64,000 nucleotides of DNA from Carettochelys insculpta (GCF_033958435.1 NC_134150.1:35645501-35709500), one strand, 5' to 3'; shown: positions 22,499 through 34,980, counted from the first letter of the stretch. Notes: generated from the sequence alone by a model not told the origin. Numbers and translations are program-made.

Positions 22499-22764
22499 TG
22501 AGGTGAGCAATACGCGGTCCAAGGGCTGGACATGGCTCACAGGGGTTTGCCACCAGTGGCCCCCTAGATGCTTTAATTACCTGAGCATACACAGGCACAG
22601 ATGTTCACTGTTCCTGTTGGCTCCAGTTTGCTGTTCCTGGCCAATGGGAGCTGCTGTAAGTGGCCTAGCTATACCTGTGGATGCTCAACCAAATAAAATG
22701 ACTGGTAGCCTGCCAGGAAGTCACCCTGCTGAACCAAAACTGGGCCACTAATTACTCATCCCTG
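22499..22764. mobile_element. hAT-type non-autonomous element
   Basis: The left end TGAGGTGAGCAATACGCGGT and right end TTACTCATCCCTG are diverged CAGGGGTGGGCAA-type inverted ends. The flanks ATCTAGGC (22491-22498) and ATCGAGGC (22765-22772) agree at 7 of 8 bases, as expected of an aged hAT duplication. It inserted 50 bp from the Harbinger right end. Confidence 0.65.
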
Positions 22765-22772
22765 ATCGAGGC

Positions 22773-24583
22773 ATGTCTGCAACTCCTACTAGGCACTTAC
22801 ATTTTGCTGATTCTACCATACAAGAGAACCTCCTAGACAGTTTTTCACAAGTGCTGAATAAACAAAGAGGTTGTTATAACAGCATCTGCTTTTAAATTGC
22901 ACTTGAATAGTTAATCCAGCCATCATCAAACGATGGTCACTCAAACTTCTGCCACTAGGGCACCAATCTTTAAAGATTATATACAGTTAAGTGGCAGAGT
23001 TATGCATATTGTTTTCATAACCCTGCAGCACTAAAATGTTATTTTTCTGTGAAGTTGTGGAAATACATGTCACTTCACTTTCAAAACCTTCCACACAAAC
23101 ACACACAATACAGAGTACCCTCCAGGACTCAGAGCTATATCACTACAGAGCTGTTTTTGTTTTTATTCTCAATCACAGGAAGCTATTCTGCCTTGGAATG
23201 AAGTATACATCCTCTCCGTATACCTTCTCTGTGCAGAGATACCTCTGGATGAAGTTGAAGGCTCTTTTATGATATGCCTGTCTCAAATTAAACCAAGGCA
23301 ACAATTTTCAGGCAAGATTATGGGAAAGCAAGTAAATGTCATCAGTGCGAGATACCTGAACCCCAAGCAAAACTTCAGTGACATCTAGTGGACACTAGAT
23401 ATCTCACTAAAATATAGTTTCCCCAAAATTCTTACCACTATTATGAAATCCTGCCATCATCAAAGAAATTTATTCATATAATGGGTGATTCATTGCCTAT
23501 TAATAAGCAAGAAAGAATAATGGGATATACTCTGAGTTTTTCTTGTGATGAGCAACAATAAATCACTTAGCTCAGGTCACATTTGGGAGGAAAAATGTCT
23601 TGCCATCATTAACTTTTGTTCAACTGGTGATTATATATATTCAGGTTTTAAGTAAGTGAACCAGTAGCATTTAATTAGATCTAAAAACCTATATCAGATC
23701 ATGAATCACAGACTTTCCACCTTTATGAAGCTCTCACTTACTAGGTTAAAAGTGTATTTCTCTTTCCATGTGTGATCCATCTTAAATATCTAATGAGGTG
23801 CTTTTGATGTACTGATTATAGCCCATATAATCTCACAAAAACTACTGTAGCGTACAGTCTCTTACTTTATACATATATTGGCTTTGTGTTTTGTTTCATT
23901 GAGCTTTTCAAGAAAGAAGAAAATTGTGTACTCATGTATCTATGATGGAACTGCCACTACTTGCTTCAATATAGCAAATCCTTCAAATGCTTGCTTTCCT
24001 GAGAGACGACCAATATGGACAACTAGCCACGGAAATAAAACAACAGAGTATATTTCTTGCTGAAGGTTGGGATATAGAAAAATGTTATAATTTTCATTCT
24101 AACACACACTGACAACAAATTTCTACATGCCCGGAGCACCAGTAGACCGAAGGCCAGTACTGGCTCTCTGTGCAACAATTCTTCAAACTGCTTCATTATT
24201 ATCTACATCAAAAAGGCATTTCAATCCAATTCATATTTTGGGGCATGTGCTTAAGGCCCAGATTTTTCAAGACAATTAGGTGTTGCTGTGATCAACATTT
24301 CAATGTTTAATTGACTTAGGATCTTAAGTTTCAGTCTGAAAAGGGATCCAGGTATTTAGGAGCCTAAATCCCACTGACTGTCAACAGCCAAAGCCCTTTA
24401 GAAAATTAGATTTAGTTTCTTAAAACAGTTAGGTTTCCAGTGATGAGAGCATCAATGGCTAAATATATCTAAACTGTTAGCAAACAATGCACTACACATC
24501 TTGCAGACTATGTTAAGTTTCAAAGTGTATATATTATATTACCTAAATCACAATAATCAGACAGGAAAATAATTTAAAAAGTT
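22773..24583. other. Unassigned intergenic stretch between NAT and MPHOSPH6
   Basis: AT-rich. No exon or repeat family recognised over 1.8 kb. A perfect ATCTAGTG-GA-CACTAGAT palindrome at 23383-23400 is too short to interpret. Confidence 0.4.
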
Positions 24584-24589
24584 TTTATT
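24584..24589 (-). terminator. Candidate distal MPHOSPH6 polyadenylation signal
   Basis: TTTATT on the plus strand (AATAAA on the minus strand), about 790 bases past the stop codon. Either this or the signal at 25011 could end the transcript. Confidence 0.4.
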
Positions 24590-25010
24590 CAGCTTTAAGA
24601 TGTGTTTCTGAAGAGGTCACTATGATGTTATCACGGATCTTGTTTATAAGATCACAACATTTTTGCAAGAGAAGAAAGCCACAACCATAAGAAAATCAGT
24701 TTTTTTGGTGGAGGAGAGAGCTTAAGCAGATCATGATTCATAAGCGTCAAAGTGTAAACATCACCTAATATAAATATTAGGCTTATTTCAGGGAGGAAAA
24801 AAAGCTTCTATTACAAAAGCTTCTCTTTAAATAGATTAAAAAAATCAACTGAATGGATTTAATCTCGTGGTTTCTTTTTCAGCCTATTTTTAGAATTATT
24901 AAAGAAACATGTAAGTTACTGTAGACTATTTCTCTCAATTTAAAAAGTGTAAATGGTTTCAATTTACACAGTAAAAATTAAAAAGAAAAAAGCAATGAAA
25001 GCAGAATTGC

Positions 25011-25016
25011 TTTATT
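25011..25016 (-). terminator. Candidate proximal MPHOSPH6 polyadenylation signal
   Basis: AATAAA on the minus strand, about 365 bases past the MPHOSPH6 stop codon. Confidence 0.45.
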
Positions 25017-25380
25017 AGACTAGCCAACGCTCATGTGTAGTTCATACACTGGCATTTAACTACCATCATAAAACACAAAGATTGCTCCTCTCAAATACAT
25101 GGGGCACTCTTTTACTTATGCACAACATTTTAAACAGCTGACTGGCATACAGCTCTGTGCTCAGTACAACCTGCTCAGACAGGAAAGGATGTACGACATC
25201 CATTCTATACACATCCACTTTGAAAATACTGTTGTCATGTGGACAGCAGAAATTTCAGTCAGAACAGATTTGGATTTATAAATGTATCTTGCGTTATGTG
25301 GTGGAAAATAAACACTCCCCGGTTCATGTTACTCTACCCTGTAGATGACATTTCTGCCAGCACCAATTTGGCTTTTCCCA

Positions 25381-25516
25381 TCAATCCTGGGGTTTTAAGA
25401 ACATTTTCTTAGCTTTGCTAGGTTTCACGTTACTGTTCTCATCTTCATCCTGTAGCACACGCTGATCTCTCTTTTTCAAGAATTTCTTTCCTATCGTTCC
25501 CACTAAGGTTTCGTAT
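25381..25516 (-). CDS. MPHOSPH6: MPHOSPH6 exon 5 (terminal coding exon)
   Basis: The acceptor (CTAACAG, AG at 25518-25517) is followed by 136 bases that complete the Arg codon split with exon 4. They encode YETLVGTIGKKFLKKRDQ, an acidic stretch (LQDEDENSN) and the lysine-rich end KAKKMFLKPQD, then TGA at 25383-25381. The end of the protein matches the human C-terminus closely (KAKKMFLKPQD). Confidence 0.96.
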
Positions 25517-25585
25517 CTGTTAGGATAGTAACATGAAAATACACATCACTATTCTTCATGAAATCAAAACAAATTTGTACACAAT

Positions 25586-26295
25586 GGCTGCGTCTACACG
25601 TGCACGCTACTTCGAAGTAGCGGCAGTAACTTCGAAATAGCGCCCGTCACGTCTACACGTGTTGGGCGCTATTTCGAAGTTGAAATCGACGTTAGGCGGC
25701 GAGACGTCGAAGTCGCTAACCCCATGAGCGGATGGGAATAGCGCCCTACTTCGACGTTCAACATCGAAGTAGGGACGTGTAGACGATCCGCGTCCCGCAA
25801 CATCGAAATAGCGGGGTCCTCCATGGCGGCCATCAGCTGGGGGGTTGAGAGATACTCTCTCTCCAGCCCTTGCGGGGCTCTGTGGTCACCGTGGGCAGCA
25901 GCCCTTAGCCCAGGGCTTCTGGCTGCTGCTGCTGCAGCTGGGGGTCCGTGCTGCATATACAGGGTCTGCAACTAGTTGTTGGCTCTGTGTATCTTGCACT
26001 GTTTAATGAAAGTGTGTCTGGGAGGGGCCCTTTAAGGGAGCGACTTGCTGTTGAGTCCGCCCCGTGACCCTGTCTGCAGCTGTGCCTGGCTCCCTTATTT
26101 CGATGTGTGCTACTTTGCCGTGTAGACGTTCCCTCGCTGCGCCTATTTCGATGTTGGGCTGCGCAACGTCGAAGTTGAACATCGACGTTGCCAGCCCTGG
26201 AGGACGTGTAGACGTTATTCATCGAAATAGCCTATTTCGATGTCGCTACTTCGAAATTAGCTATTTCGATGTAGCGTGCACGTGTAGACGTAGCC
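25586..26295. mobile_element. Long palindromic Harbinger-related MITE in MPHOSPH6 intron 4
   Basis: The ends GGCTGCGTCTACACGTGCAC and GTGCACGTGTAGACGTAGCC are complementary at almost every base and are flanked by AAT on both sides (25583-25585 and 26296-26298). The subterminal sequence repeats TTCGAAGTAG and ATTTCGAT motifs in both orientations. The middle is unique, with no transposase. It fills most of the 1150-bp intron, and its inner edge lies about 70 bp from the exon 5 acceptor. The 3-bp duplication fits Harbinger, although AAT differs from the usual TWA. Confidence 0.8.
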
Positions 26296-26666
26296 AATAA
26301 GTCATAAATCCTAACAGCGATACCAATCTGCGTCAATGTCACTCCTCTTGCAGCACGCTGTAAGGACACAGCTACTGCCTCAATCAAGATATCAGTATAC
26401 TAGTAAGGGGCCAATTTTGCCTTCTGTCACCAGACTGGCACAGAGAGACAGAATACAGAGTACCAAGATGTAACAGAGGGTAGAAAATGATCCCTAGTTA
26501 TTTCCCCAGGAAGTAATGAAGCTGTTCCACTGAACACATTCTTCAAAATTCTTATTTAACAAATCTTGTGCACAACACAGAAGTTTGCTGTTTTAAAAAC
26601 ACTCCGATGAGAATGAAGCAACATATCATCTTAGTAATTTTAACTATACCATAAAACATAAATTAC

Positions 26667-26764
26667 CTTCTGGCCATTTCTTCATCTGATACATCAGCCT
26701 CAGCTATTTCATCTGCTTCAATTTCTTCTTTCTTGTACCTAGAGTTCATTTGGATCATTAACTT
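26667..26764 (-). CDS. MPHOSPH6: MPHOSPH6 exon 4
   Basis: 98 bases, acceptor TTTTCAG and donor AG/GTAATT. Encodes KLMIQMNSRYKKEEIEADEI followed by AEADVSDEEMAR, the acidic segment with the conserved VSDEEMARRYE motif. It starts in phase 0 and ends inside the Arg codon completed by exon 5. Confidence 0.95.
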
Positions 26765-27042
26765 CTGAAAATGAAATGGGAAATCAGTTTAACAGTTAAC
26801 TCTTTCACAGAATTTCAATTATACTGACATTACAGATAAGAAACTCATTTTTAAAATGGACAAGACTTTCCCTCAGAATTTTAAATGAAGCTGCCTTCCC
26901 TTGGTTGTTGTACAAACTTAGGGCTAGAGTGTGGATTTACCATGAGCTGTAAATAAAAGCGAGAATTTTCTCCACAGCTCTGGGAGAAAACGAGGGAATG
27001 AGCTGTGACTGACTGCCTCATCCTTGCTTTATGGGAGGGTAC

Positions 27043-27130
27043 AGGTTCAACCTCCCTGGTCAAGCACCCCTTGGGACCTGAGAGGTCCCAAACCAGCAAT
27101 TTTGCTAGACCAGGGAGGTCAATTCTGCAA
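27043..27130. repeat. GTTGAACCTC repeat, copy 1
   Basis: CAGGTTCAACCTCCCTGGTC is inverted as GACCAGGGAGGTCAATTCTG about 50 bp later. The internal GGGACCTGAGAGGTCCC is also palindromic. Lies in MPHOSPH6 intron 3. Confidence 0.5.
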
Positions 27131-28670
27131 TCTGCTGCCCTTCAGACAGTGCTCCTGGGCTCTCCTCCATGCTGTCTATAGAAGAGTGTCACATCCTGGG
27201 ACCTAGGAGTTCTAAGTTCTTGTCCCAGTTTTACCATCAGAATTCCTGCCTGGCTATGGTGATAAGCCACTGAGAGCCGCCACTCACAGGCCTGGGCCGC
27301 CAGCTTCCCTGCCCTGTCCACTGCTCCCAGAGTGAGGGTCCAGTACCAGATGAGGCAATGCCAGATTTGAGAGTTGCAGCCTGCTGTCAGGTGACTTGCA
27401 CCAGTACTGCACCTGGTGAAACTCTGTTTCTCCTCTGTTACCCCTTCTCCTCAGCAGAGTGCAGGGAAATGACTTCGTTCCCATCCTCCTTAGCGTTACC
27501 CTGATCCATGCCTTACAAGACCTTCCAGCATCTTAAAATTGTTCTAACAGATAAACAACCTATTTTTGATTCCTTCCTTGTTTGTACAACAGCCCAGACA
27601 CTAATCTCTTCGACTACGTTTTCTTAGTACTCTTGATGATTGGTGGGACTTAAATAGCAATGCACTATCAATTGTAGGTTTTACAAAAATAGTGGAGAAA
27701 TCTTTTTAAAATGTTACACAGATCTGTTTTTAAACTGCCAAATATAAATTCCCAGATCTTACAGATGGGACAAATTTAGGAACTAAGCCACTTAAAAATG
27801 CTCATTTAGCAGGGACAACCTGTCTGAAAAACTTTACAATGAAAATACTTGCATTAAAAAAGGGGCTGGGGGCAGTGAAAATGCCAACCACGGTGAGACA
27901 GCAATCATAATTCCCCCTAAATCACATTAAATCTGAATTCATCCTGAGTAACTTTTCACCGTAGGCAGTTATTTGGCTGTTTGACACAGATTAATGGCAG
28001 CGTTGTTCTTATTGTTTTAGCACCATGGACATGTGTGATGTTCAGTAAAAGTTAAGGACACATTGGCTCAAAAGACTTTTTATTTAAAAGGCACTTCTGC
28101 AGGACCACATTCACATGAGTCAGTGGTGGTGAAAGGGACTGAGTTTGCAGGTTTGGGCTCTAACTTACGCAGCAGTTTGATGACTAAAGATCAAGACTGG
28201 AAGAAAAGTGACTGATCAGTCAGATCAGGCAGTTGCCCCACTGAGCAGTGGATAGAACACACAGGCTTTGTTTTCGAGGGGAAAAAGGACATACATGAAT
28301 CATGGGAGTTGTTGACTATGGGGTAAAAAGCCAAATATTTACCAGAAATAGCACTTCATTTATTTCCAAAATCTTGGCTTGAATCACAATATCATGTGTG
28401 AATACATTTTATTAAATTGCCTCAGGAAAGCACTGCATTGCCAGAGGAACAACAAGCAGCATGAACTTTGCCATATCACCTGCTTGTATGTCTTAATGCT
28501 AATTTTGGAGCCATCTCTTAGGGGAGGATTTTAATTCAGTCTCCACACTGATTCTGCGTGCTAACAGACATTAACGTGTAACATGGACTAGTGTCAATTT
28601 GGGACTGGAAAGATTCATCTCAGCGCCAAACAGATTTCATCCCTCTTCACTATTTTTTTTTTTAAACTTG

Positions 28671-28959
28671 ACATTTTTGCAGTTCTGTACTGAAAATACA
28701 ACCTTATGGGGAATGTTTACCTCAGAGATGAAAGGCTCTGTTTGCACAAATGGATCAAACACACACAACACAAGTAAACAGACTACTTTTCATCCACAGA
28801 TTTTTTTGAAAATTATCAGGACCTCATTTCACAGCTGGATAAATCAGGCCCAGAGAAGTAAAGTAACTTTGACCAATGTCACTGAGCAAATGAGGCAGTG
28901 CGATCAAGAGTAAACAGTCCCCATAATATTGTGTTTTCAGTACAGAACTGCAAAAATTT
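28671..28959. repeat. Inverted repeat with 42-bp arms in MPHOSPH6 intron 3
   Basis: The left arm (28671-28712, containing TTTTTGCAGTTCTGTACTGA) and the right arm (28918-28959) are complementary at 38 of 42 positions, around a 205-bp spacer. The spacer includes a MIR-like stretch (28820-28910). No other copy is visible in the window, and no clear flanking duplication was found. Confidence 0.8.
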
Positions 28960-29344
28960 CATAAAATGCTACAATCTCCTTTGCCTGCAGTTTAATGTAT
29001 TTTCAAATTCCTGCAGTTGAACCGCCCTACTTCTAAAGGTAGAAACGAGTGTTGGCACAGAGACAGAGTATCAACACATCAATTAATGACTAAGCATCAA
29101 CAATCACCACCCATTAGAATTTCATATGGTTTCACTGAACAGCAATGGGAATGCTGGACAAGAGAGAAGGGGAACTGAGGTAGAAACAACCATTTTCACC
29201 CTAGCCAGCAGAGTTTTAATTAGAAGCATGAAGAGTGGGCACATTTAGGCAAAAATCTACTTTGTGTTATAAAGTATTAAAGCTCAGTTAACTCTTGCTG
29301 AAGTCAAGGGAAAGAGTCTTCTTGATTTCAGTGGAAGTCATACT

Positions 29345-29545
29345 GGCTACGTCTACACCAGCCCCTTTCCTGTTGCCGCTGGGCTCCATTCATTTGCTGG
29401 AGCTCCCGCCACGACTCCACCCATCTGCTTCCCAGCCATTTTTACCCAACAGATTGATGAGAAGCTTCCAAGCAGCCATCGCTGGCAATGCCTCTATTAA
29501 CCCTTTGGTTGCTGGGCCATTGTGGGATTCATACACCCCGCGACC
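29345..29545 (+). mobile_element. One end of a Harbinger-type MITE
   Basis: GGCTACGTCTACACCAGCCC matches the left terminal repeat of the family, but no matching right end is found before exon 3, so it is truncated or decayed. The right boundary given is a guess. Confidence 0.4.
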
Positions 29546-29573
29546 CTAACAGAAGCAGAACATTTGACAGTAC

Positions 29574-29664
29574 CTCAACTTCTGGATTAAACCCTTTAAA
29601 GGACATTCTGCCATAAAGTAGGTCTTCACATGGCATAAAGCTTCTCTCTTCTATTATAAGACTC
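29574..29664 (-). CDS. MPHOSPH6: MPHOSPH6 exon 3
   Basis: 91 bases, acceptor GTTGTGCAG and donor GAG/GTACTG. Completes the Glu codon split with exon 2 and encodes SLIIEERSFMPCEDLLYGRM then SFKGFNPEVE. This holds the highly conserved GRMSF(K/R)GFNPEVE motif of the Mpp6 family. Confidence 0.96.
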
Positions 29665-29758
29665 CTGCACAACAAACAAACCCAAGTATTTGTTTGAACA
29701 GTATGTCACAGTAACCAAAAGGAATAACAACACCCCCATAAAAATTAAGTGTTTTAGG

Positions 29759-29937
29759 CAGTGTTCCCTGTAAACTGAGCACTTGGGCGGCTGCCCATAA
29801 GAGAGTCAAGTGCCACCCAGCCGATTAGCAGAGCGCCCACAGCAGGTGTTTCTACTGGTGGTCCACAACTGCATATGCCTTAGTGCACACAAGAAAATTT
29901 ATTCTGCCTATGGATGAAAAAAATTGAGGGAACACTG
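29759..29937 (+). mobile_element. hAT-like MITE of the CAGTGTTCCCT family, copy 2
   Basis: Best-preserved copy. It starts CAGTGTTCCCTGTAAACTGA and ends TTGAGGGAACACTG, giving 10-11 bp inverted ends. The flanks GTTTTAGG and GTCTTAGA (6 of 8 identical) fit an aged 8-bp hAT duplication. It lies in MPHOSPH6 intron 2, about 90 bp from the exon 3 acceptor. Confidence 0.75.
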
Positions 29938-30780
29938 GTCTTAGACCAGGTCTGTGATTGAATATTTTGCCAGAATAAGACTGTTTTGCCCCTCCTACAT
30001 TCCTAAAAACTTCTGCTTGTCCTTCAATCCCCTGCCCTCAAAACCCTCCAGAAGCAAAAAACGCACACCGCTAAATGACACTATTATACCAGCAGATTTC
30101 TAGTTTAGAGCTGGACATTACAGACATGGGTAGGAAATAAAACTCTTCTCTTTTCTCTTTGAACTAACAACTCAGGTGACAAAAAGCAGCTCATCCGCAG
30201 GAATTACTGCACACTTGTACCACAGAAGTGGGTCACCTTTTCATCCTACGCTGCACATGTAGAATACTAAATAGCAGTAACCTTATCCAGATGCTAAGAG
30301 ACTCCCTCTTATTAAAATTATTCTGTCTTTTAAAGGACAAAATAAATGTCTTTTAAAAACTAATTTCATACTGTTTGTAGTACCGCTTCAGAAGACAGGA
30401 AAGGAAGTTTATGCCCTTAATAGATATTTACCTCATCGCTGCATCTCCATTAGGGACTGACCTCTGTGCCTGTATGAAGCCTTAATGAAATTGGTGGAGT
30501 GCCATACAGGAACCAGATTCTCCCTCATGGATTTGATTGCAAGACTGGGGCCTCATTTACAAGATTTCAGCTTTTTTTTTTTTTTAAAAACAGCATTTAA
30601 TCACATGGTCACTAAAAGGAAGTAATTACACTGATACTAGGAAAACACAGAGATGGAAAAAAGGGAGATAGATCAAATCTGGACTTGCCAACTTTGGGAC
30701 TTGTTGCATTTTATTTTAAGGAACAAGAAGTATGGTCCATCTCTACCAAGCTGACTATTTTACTCGTGTATATTGTTCAC

Positions 30781-31054
30781 TAAGGCTATGTCTACACTAG
30801 CACCCCCGCTTTTGAAAGAGGGATGCTAATGAGACACTTTGGGAGATGCTAATGAGGTGCTGCAATGAATATGCAGAGCCTCATTAGTATAATGGTGGCT
30901 GCGACGCTTCGAAAGTGCCGCTTTTGATAGTGCGCGGCTCGTCTTTCGAAGTGCTGTGGCCACCATTATGCTAATGAGGTACTGCATATTCATTGTAGCA
31001 CCTCATTAGCATCCCCCTTTTGAAACAGGGGGTGCTAGTGTAGACACAGCCTAA
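30781..31054. mobile_element. PIF/Harbinger-type MITE with TAA duplication
   Basis: GGCTATGTCTACACTAGCAC (from 30784) and GTGCTAGTGTAGACACAGCC (to 31051) are inverted ends, flanked on both sides by TAA. The interior is also palindromic around TCGAAAGTGCCG/TTTCGAAGTGCTG. It lies in MPHOSPH6 intron 2, about 110 bp from the exon 2 donor. Confidence 0.88.
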
Positions 31055-31161
31055 GAGTTATTATTATTCTCAAGGTGTTTCTGGGACAGAAAAGGATCAA
31101 TACACTGCTCTGTCTCCCACACAGTCCAGATACAAGTAATGCAAAAATATGGAAAACTTAC

Positions 31162-31274
31162 TCCTTTTCCTTGAGTTCTGGTAAATCCAGATACCAGTGT
31201 TCTTCACTGATTATCTTTTTTTCCTCCTCTTTCAGTTGTTTTTTGGTTTCTGAATCTAATCCCCTCTGCATGAA
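31162..31274 (-). CDS. MPHOSPH6: MPHOSPH6 exon 2
   Basis: 113 bases, acceptor TTTCTTTCAG and donor GGA/GTAAGT. Encodes FMQRGLDSETKKQLKEEEKK then IISEEHWYLDLPELKEK, nearly identical to human MPHOSPH6 as I know it. It joins exon 1 in phase 0 to form LLRMKFMQRG, the family's hallmark N-terminal motif. Confidence 0.97.
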
Positions 31275-32132
31275 CTGAAAGAAACACACATGTAAGATTT
31301 TTCTACATAAAGTTTCTTTTTTCCCCTATAGGTAAGTTCCAATTATTTAACACTGACATTTATTACATGGACTAGTTCATGGACAAAGTTAAGAAGTCTT
31401 TCCTGATTCTTTTAAAAGAATCAGCTCAAAGTCAGGGCAATTGCCAATGTACAGACAGAAACAACTATACAGTAAAACCATGATATACTTGATTTTGACT
31501 CTCAAATAACTGGCATTTTAACCATAAGTAAATTTTAACTACTTTTTCTGTAAGTACAGTATAGTAAAAGTAAATACAAATAAATACAGAATATACAGCA
31601 TAAGTTTACAGTTGCACAATACTGCTATTGGTAAATAAAGTACTCTACATACATTTTTGTTTGTTTCTTAATATCTAATCTTGTTATGGATTGCTAGGTA
31701 TACCTCTCTATTACCCAGAATATCTGAATATTTAGCTGCTGGATATGAAAGAGTTTACTGCAATACTAAAATTCTGTTGCATCACCACTTACACATCCAG
31801 GTCACCAGCACCCTAATACCACTCTAAGTTTGTCTTCCTTGTCATATTATCATCCTGCAATTCCCAGAGGTTTGGCAAAGGAATGAGGCAAATTTAATGT
31901 TTTCAAAGTTGATGCAGCATATCAGACATCAAACGATTACACTCCACTGCATTAGGAGGTCAAGGGACCAATGGGGTTAGCATTTGTTTTTTTTTTACTT
32001 TATTCTTTTGAAGGCTCTCTCTTCAGATTCTCAGATTTCATTTAAAAAAAAAAGTTCATCTCTAGCCCACAAAGTTGCAAAGACAGACTTAAAAATGGTA
32101 AGTGAATGTTAGGCCAGATCTTTATTTAAAAA

Positions 32133-32405
32133 TTAAGCTACGTCTACATTTAATCTGCGACAGCAGCACAAGTGCATCAGTGCCACAACAGAACTTCGAA
32201 ATATGGTTTTCCTGTTGCTGTAGTTGATCTACTTCCTGAGAACCAGCAGCTAGGTCTATGGAAGAATTTTTTTCACCACTTCAGTGCTGTCTGCACCAGG
32301 GATTAACTCGGTTTGCCTATGCTACTCAGAGATGTGGATGTTTCAAATCCAGGAGAAACATAAGTAGGTGACCCTAACTACTTTTTTAGTATAGATCTCG
32401 TCTTA
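32133..32405. mobile_element. Harbinger-type MITE, decayed, in MPHOSPH6 intron 1
   Basis: AGCTACGTCTACATTTAATC after TTA (32133-32135), and the imperfect inverted end TTTAGTATAGATCTCGTC before TTA (32403-32405). Noncoding. Confidence 0.6.
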
Positions 32406-34980
32406 GATTGACCTAGCTACAGGCCTGCTGAAATGTGTGGGGGGGGGGGGGTGGGTGGGAAAGGGGGCCCCTTTGAAGTGCTGACATTGCTTCTCTGTTG
32501 CTCCACATGGGTTGTGAGGGAAGGGGTGGCCCCTGACTGAAACACCTCATGCCCCTCATGTTCCCACACCACGGGAAGGGAGGTGGAGAAGGGGAGGGAG
32601 GGAACTGAGGTTCAGGGCTTCCCCCAGGCCAGATTAAGTTTCCTGGGGGACCAGGGTGGGACTAAAAATGGGTGAGGGCTGGGATGCGGTGTGTGGAAGG
32701 GGGCTACTAAGGAGCAGATGTGGGGTCTGGGCGAGAGGGAGGGTTCGGGAGTGGGCTGGGTCAGAAGTGGGCCAAAGGTAGGGTCTGAGAGGGAGGGTAC
32801 AGGAGCAGGGTAGACCTATGGGGTCTGGGACAGAGGGTACAGGAACAGACTGAGGAAGAGGTGGAGTTGGGGCAGTAGTGGGTGGGTGGGGGGGTTGAAA
32901 GTCTGGACAATGGGGTAGGGCACTTACCACTGCTGCCCTCTTCCCTGGCTGGGGGGAACAGTAGTGTGGAGATACACCCCCCAGAAAGGCTTTTCTCCCC
33001 ACCTCTCCCAGGTATGGCCCTCCCATTGCTCTGAGTGGCCAGAATTCCAGCAGCTTGGGCAGTGCCTGAGAGAGGTGAGGAGAAAAGCCACTCCAGAGAG
33101 CCACAAGTTGCCGTTCCCCCTGCCAAGGAAGGGGAAGCAGGAGTGGTGGCAGTGGCACAGACGACAGAGGTGCCGTTACTTCCCGGCCCACGGCCCTTGG
33201 GGCTCCCTGACCTTTTCCCTGATGCAGGCTGGATGGCTGGGCAGGGGAGTTCTGAGCCTCAGAGGCCAGATCCAGACAAGCTGTGGTCTGAATCCAGAGT
33301 GCATTTCAAGGGGTTCCCTGCTAATTACTCTGGTAAAGTAGTTCAACCTTCATTCAGACCAGCCCATAAGCACGTATCTGTCACACTTCCACCTGCATTG
33401 GGCATTGATCATGAGTATAGCCAAGCTGCACTAGCACCTTCAGGTTTGACTTCCGTGGTAAAACAGCAAGGGAGGTTTGATGGTATTTGGAACATCTGTA
33501 CAATCTCCTGTGGCAAATCATTTTGGTGCCCCAAACAGACAGAACTTGGCTTGAGTTTGGGAACGTGCCACAACTTCCCCACCTCCATTCAAATAGACCT
33601 ATATATATATATATATAATTGGACGATGAGAAGTTGAAAAATCAGCTTTTTAGTTTTCAGGCTATGTGTAACATTTATGGTATTAAATTATTTTAATTAT
33701 ACATAATTTTTGCATTGTTTGAAAAGTGATAAGCATCTTGATTTCTCATTTTCCACTTTTTAATGCTATTTGTTCTGTACTCTGTGTGAGTTTCTTAACT
33801 AAGGGAAATGGCATTGTTTTCTGAATGAATTCAAAACCATTCCAAAGCTGTCCATTAAAATGACAGTATTTAGATTTCCTCACAAGTAATACGAGAGACT
33901 CTACATAGAGCAATACTTTAGTTAAGAAAAACAGCCAGACCTAAGTCTCAGTGGGAAAAATTGTATTGTAAGCTTCCAATTAATGTTCATTGTTATGTCT
34001 CCTTAAAACAAACGACCCTGGAGATCTCTTGGATAAAAATATCTGATCACTTACATTTAAAATGAAAAAAACCTTGCAATAGTTGTAAAGCACAAAAAAT
34101 AAAATGAATGCTTCTTTGGGTCAGGGTTTAGTCTCCAGAGCAGCACAGATTTAAGCTTTTGGTGAGCAGCAGCTTGTAACTATGCTAATTATTCTGCTAT
34201 TTTCATTCTGCTACAACTGTTTGAACTGAGACTGCAAAACTCATTTCACTGGCTACTCTGAAGAACCGTGGCCCCAAATACCAAGCTAAAAAGAATGGCA
34301 CAACTAAAATGAAGCGAACAAGCCATGAAGGCTCTGCTATATTAAGTTATAAATATTTAATGAATATTTATATTTTAAAAAAATTAATGACAATTCAGTT
34401 TCCGTGTTGTTAGCCAGAAAAAGAGAGATCATCAATCACGCCAGTGTGTACTCTACTGAATTATGTGTTGCATTACACGACATGAAGCGCAGTCCATTAG
34501 CCACTGAGCTGAGACTAATTTCACTCTGGACTTGATGCTAGATTCACAATTCCAAGGGCGATGGCTAGGTCAATACTTTATTAATATCCTTCCCTCATGC
34601 TACTATATTTATGAGCTGGGAAAAGAGTGTATGCATGGGGAGCGGGGAGGGAGAAGGAAGGACAATGGTCGAAGTTAACACTGTTATAGGCTGCTCCTAT
34701 AGCCGTTTTCAAGAGAAAACTGGCCAGAAAAAATCAGTGCACAATAAAATCCAAGGTTATGAAACATTTGGAGTCAAAGCGGCCTAAGCAAATGTGGCAA
34801 GGAAAGAGAATATTTTAACTGAAAGATATAAAGAAAAAGAGTTTGAACATCTGTTTGTGATAACAAGGCCAGGAATTTCCAGGTAAATTTCAGGAAAGAA
34901 ATCCCCATTTTGGTAATGCAAATTTTGCTGACTAACGAAAGTGATTCACAGTATGCCCCTAGGTCAAAACAATGGGCATC
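32406..34980. other. MPHOSPH6 intron 1, unassigned part
   Basis: Includes a G run (32439-32450), a G-rich block with long chance open frames (32580-33340) and a (TA)n run at about 33600-33618. No recognised exon. Confidence 0.4.

Noticed and set aside
23383..23400. Perfect 8-bp palindrome ATCTAGTG-GA-CACTAGAT
   Set aside because: Too short to be significant in 64 kb without further context.
32634..33637. Open frames of 185-200 codons on both strands
   Set aside because: Low-complexity G/C-rich sequence inside MPHOSPH6 intron 1, with no protein-like pattern or splice signals.
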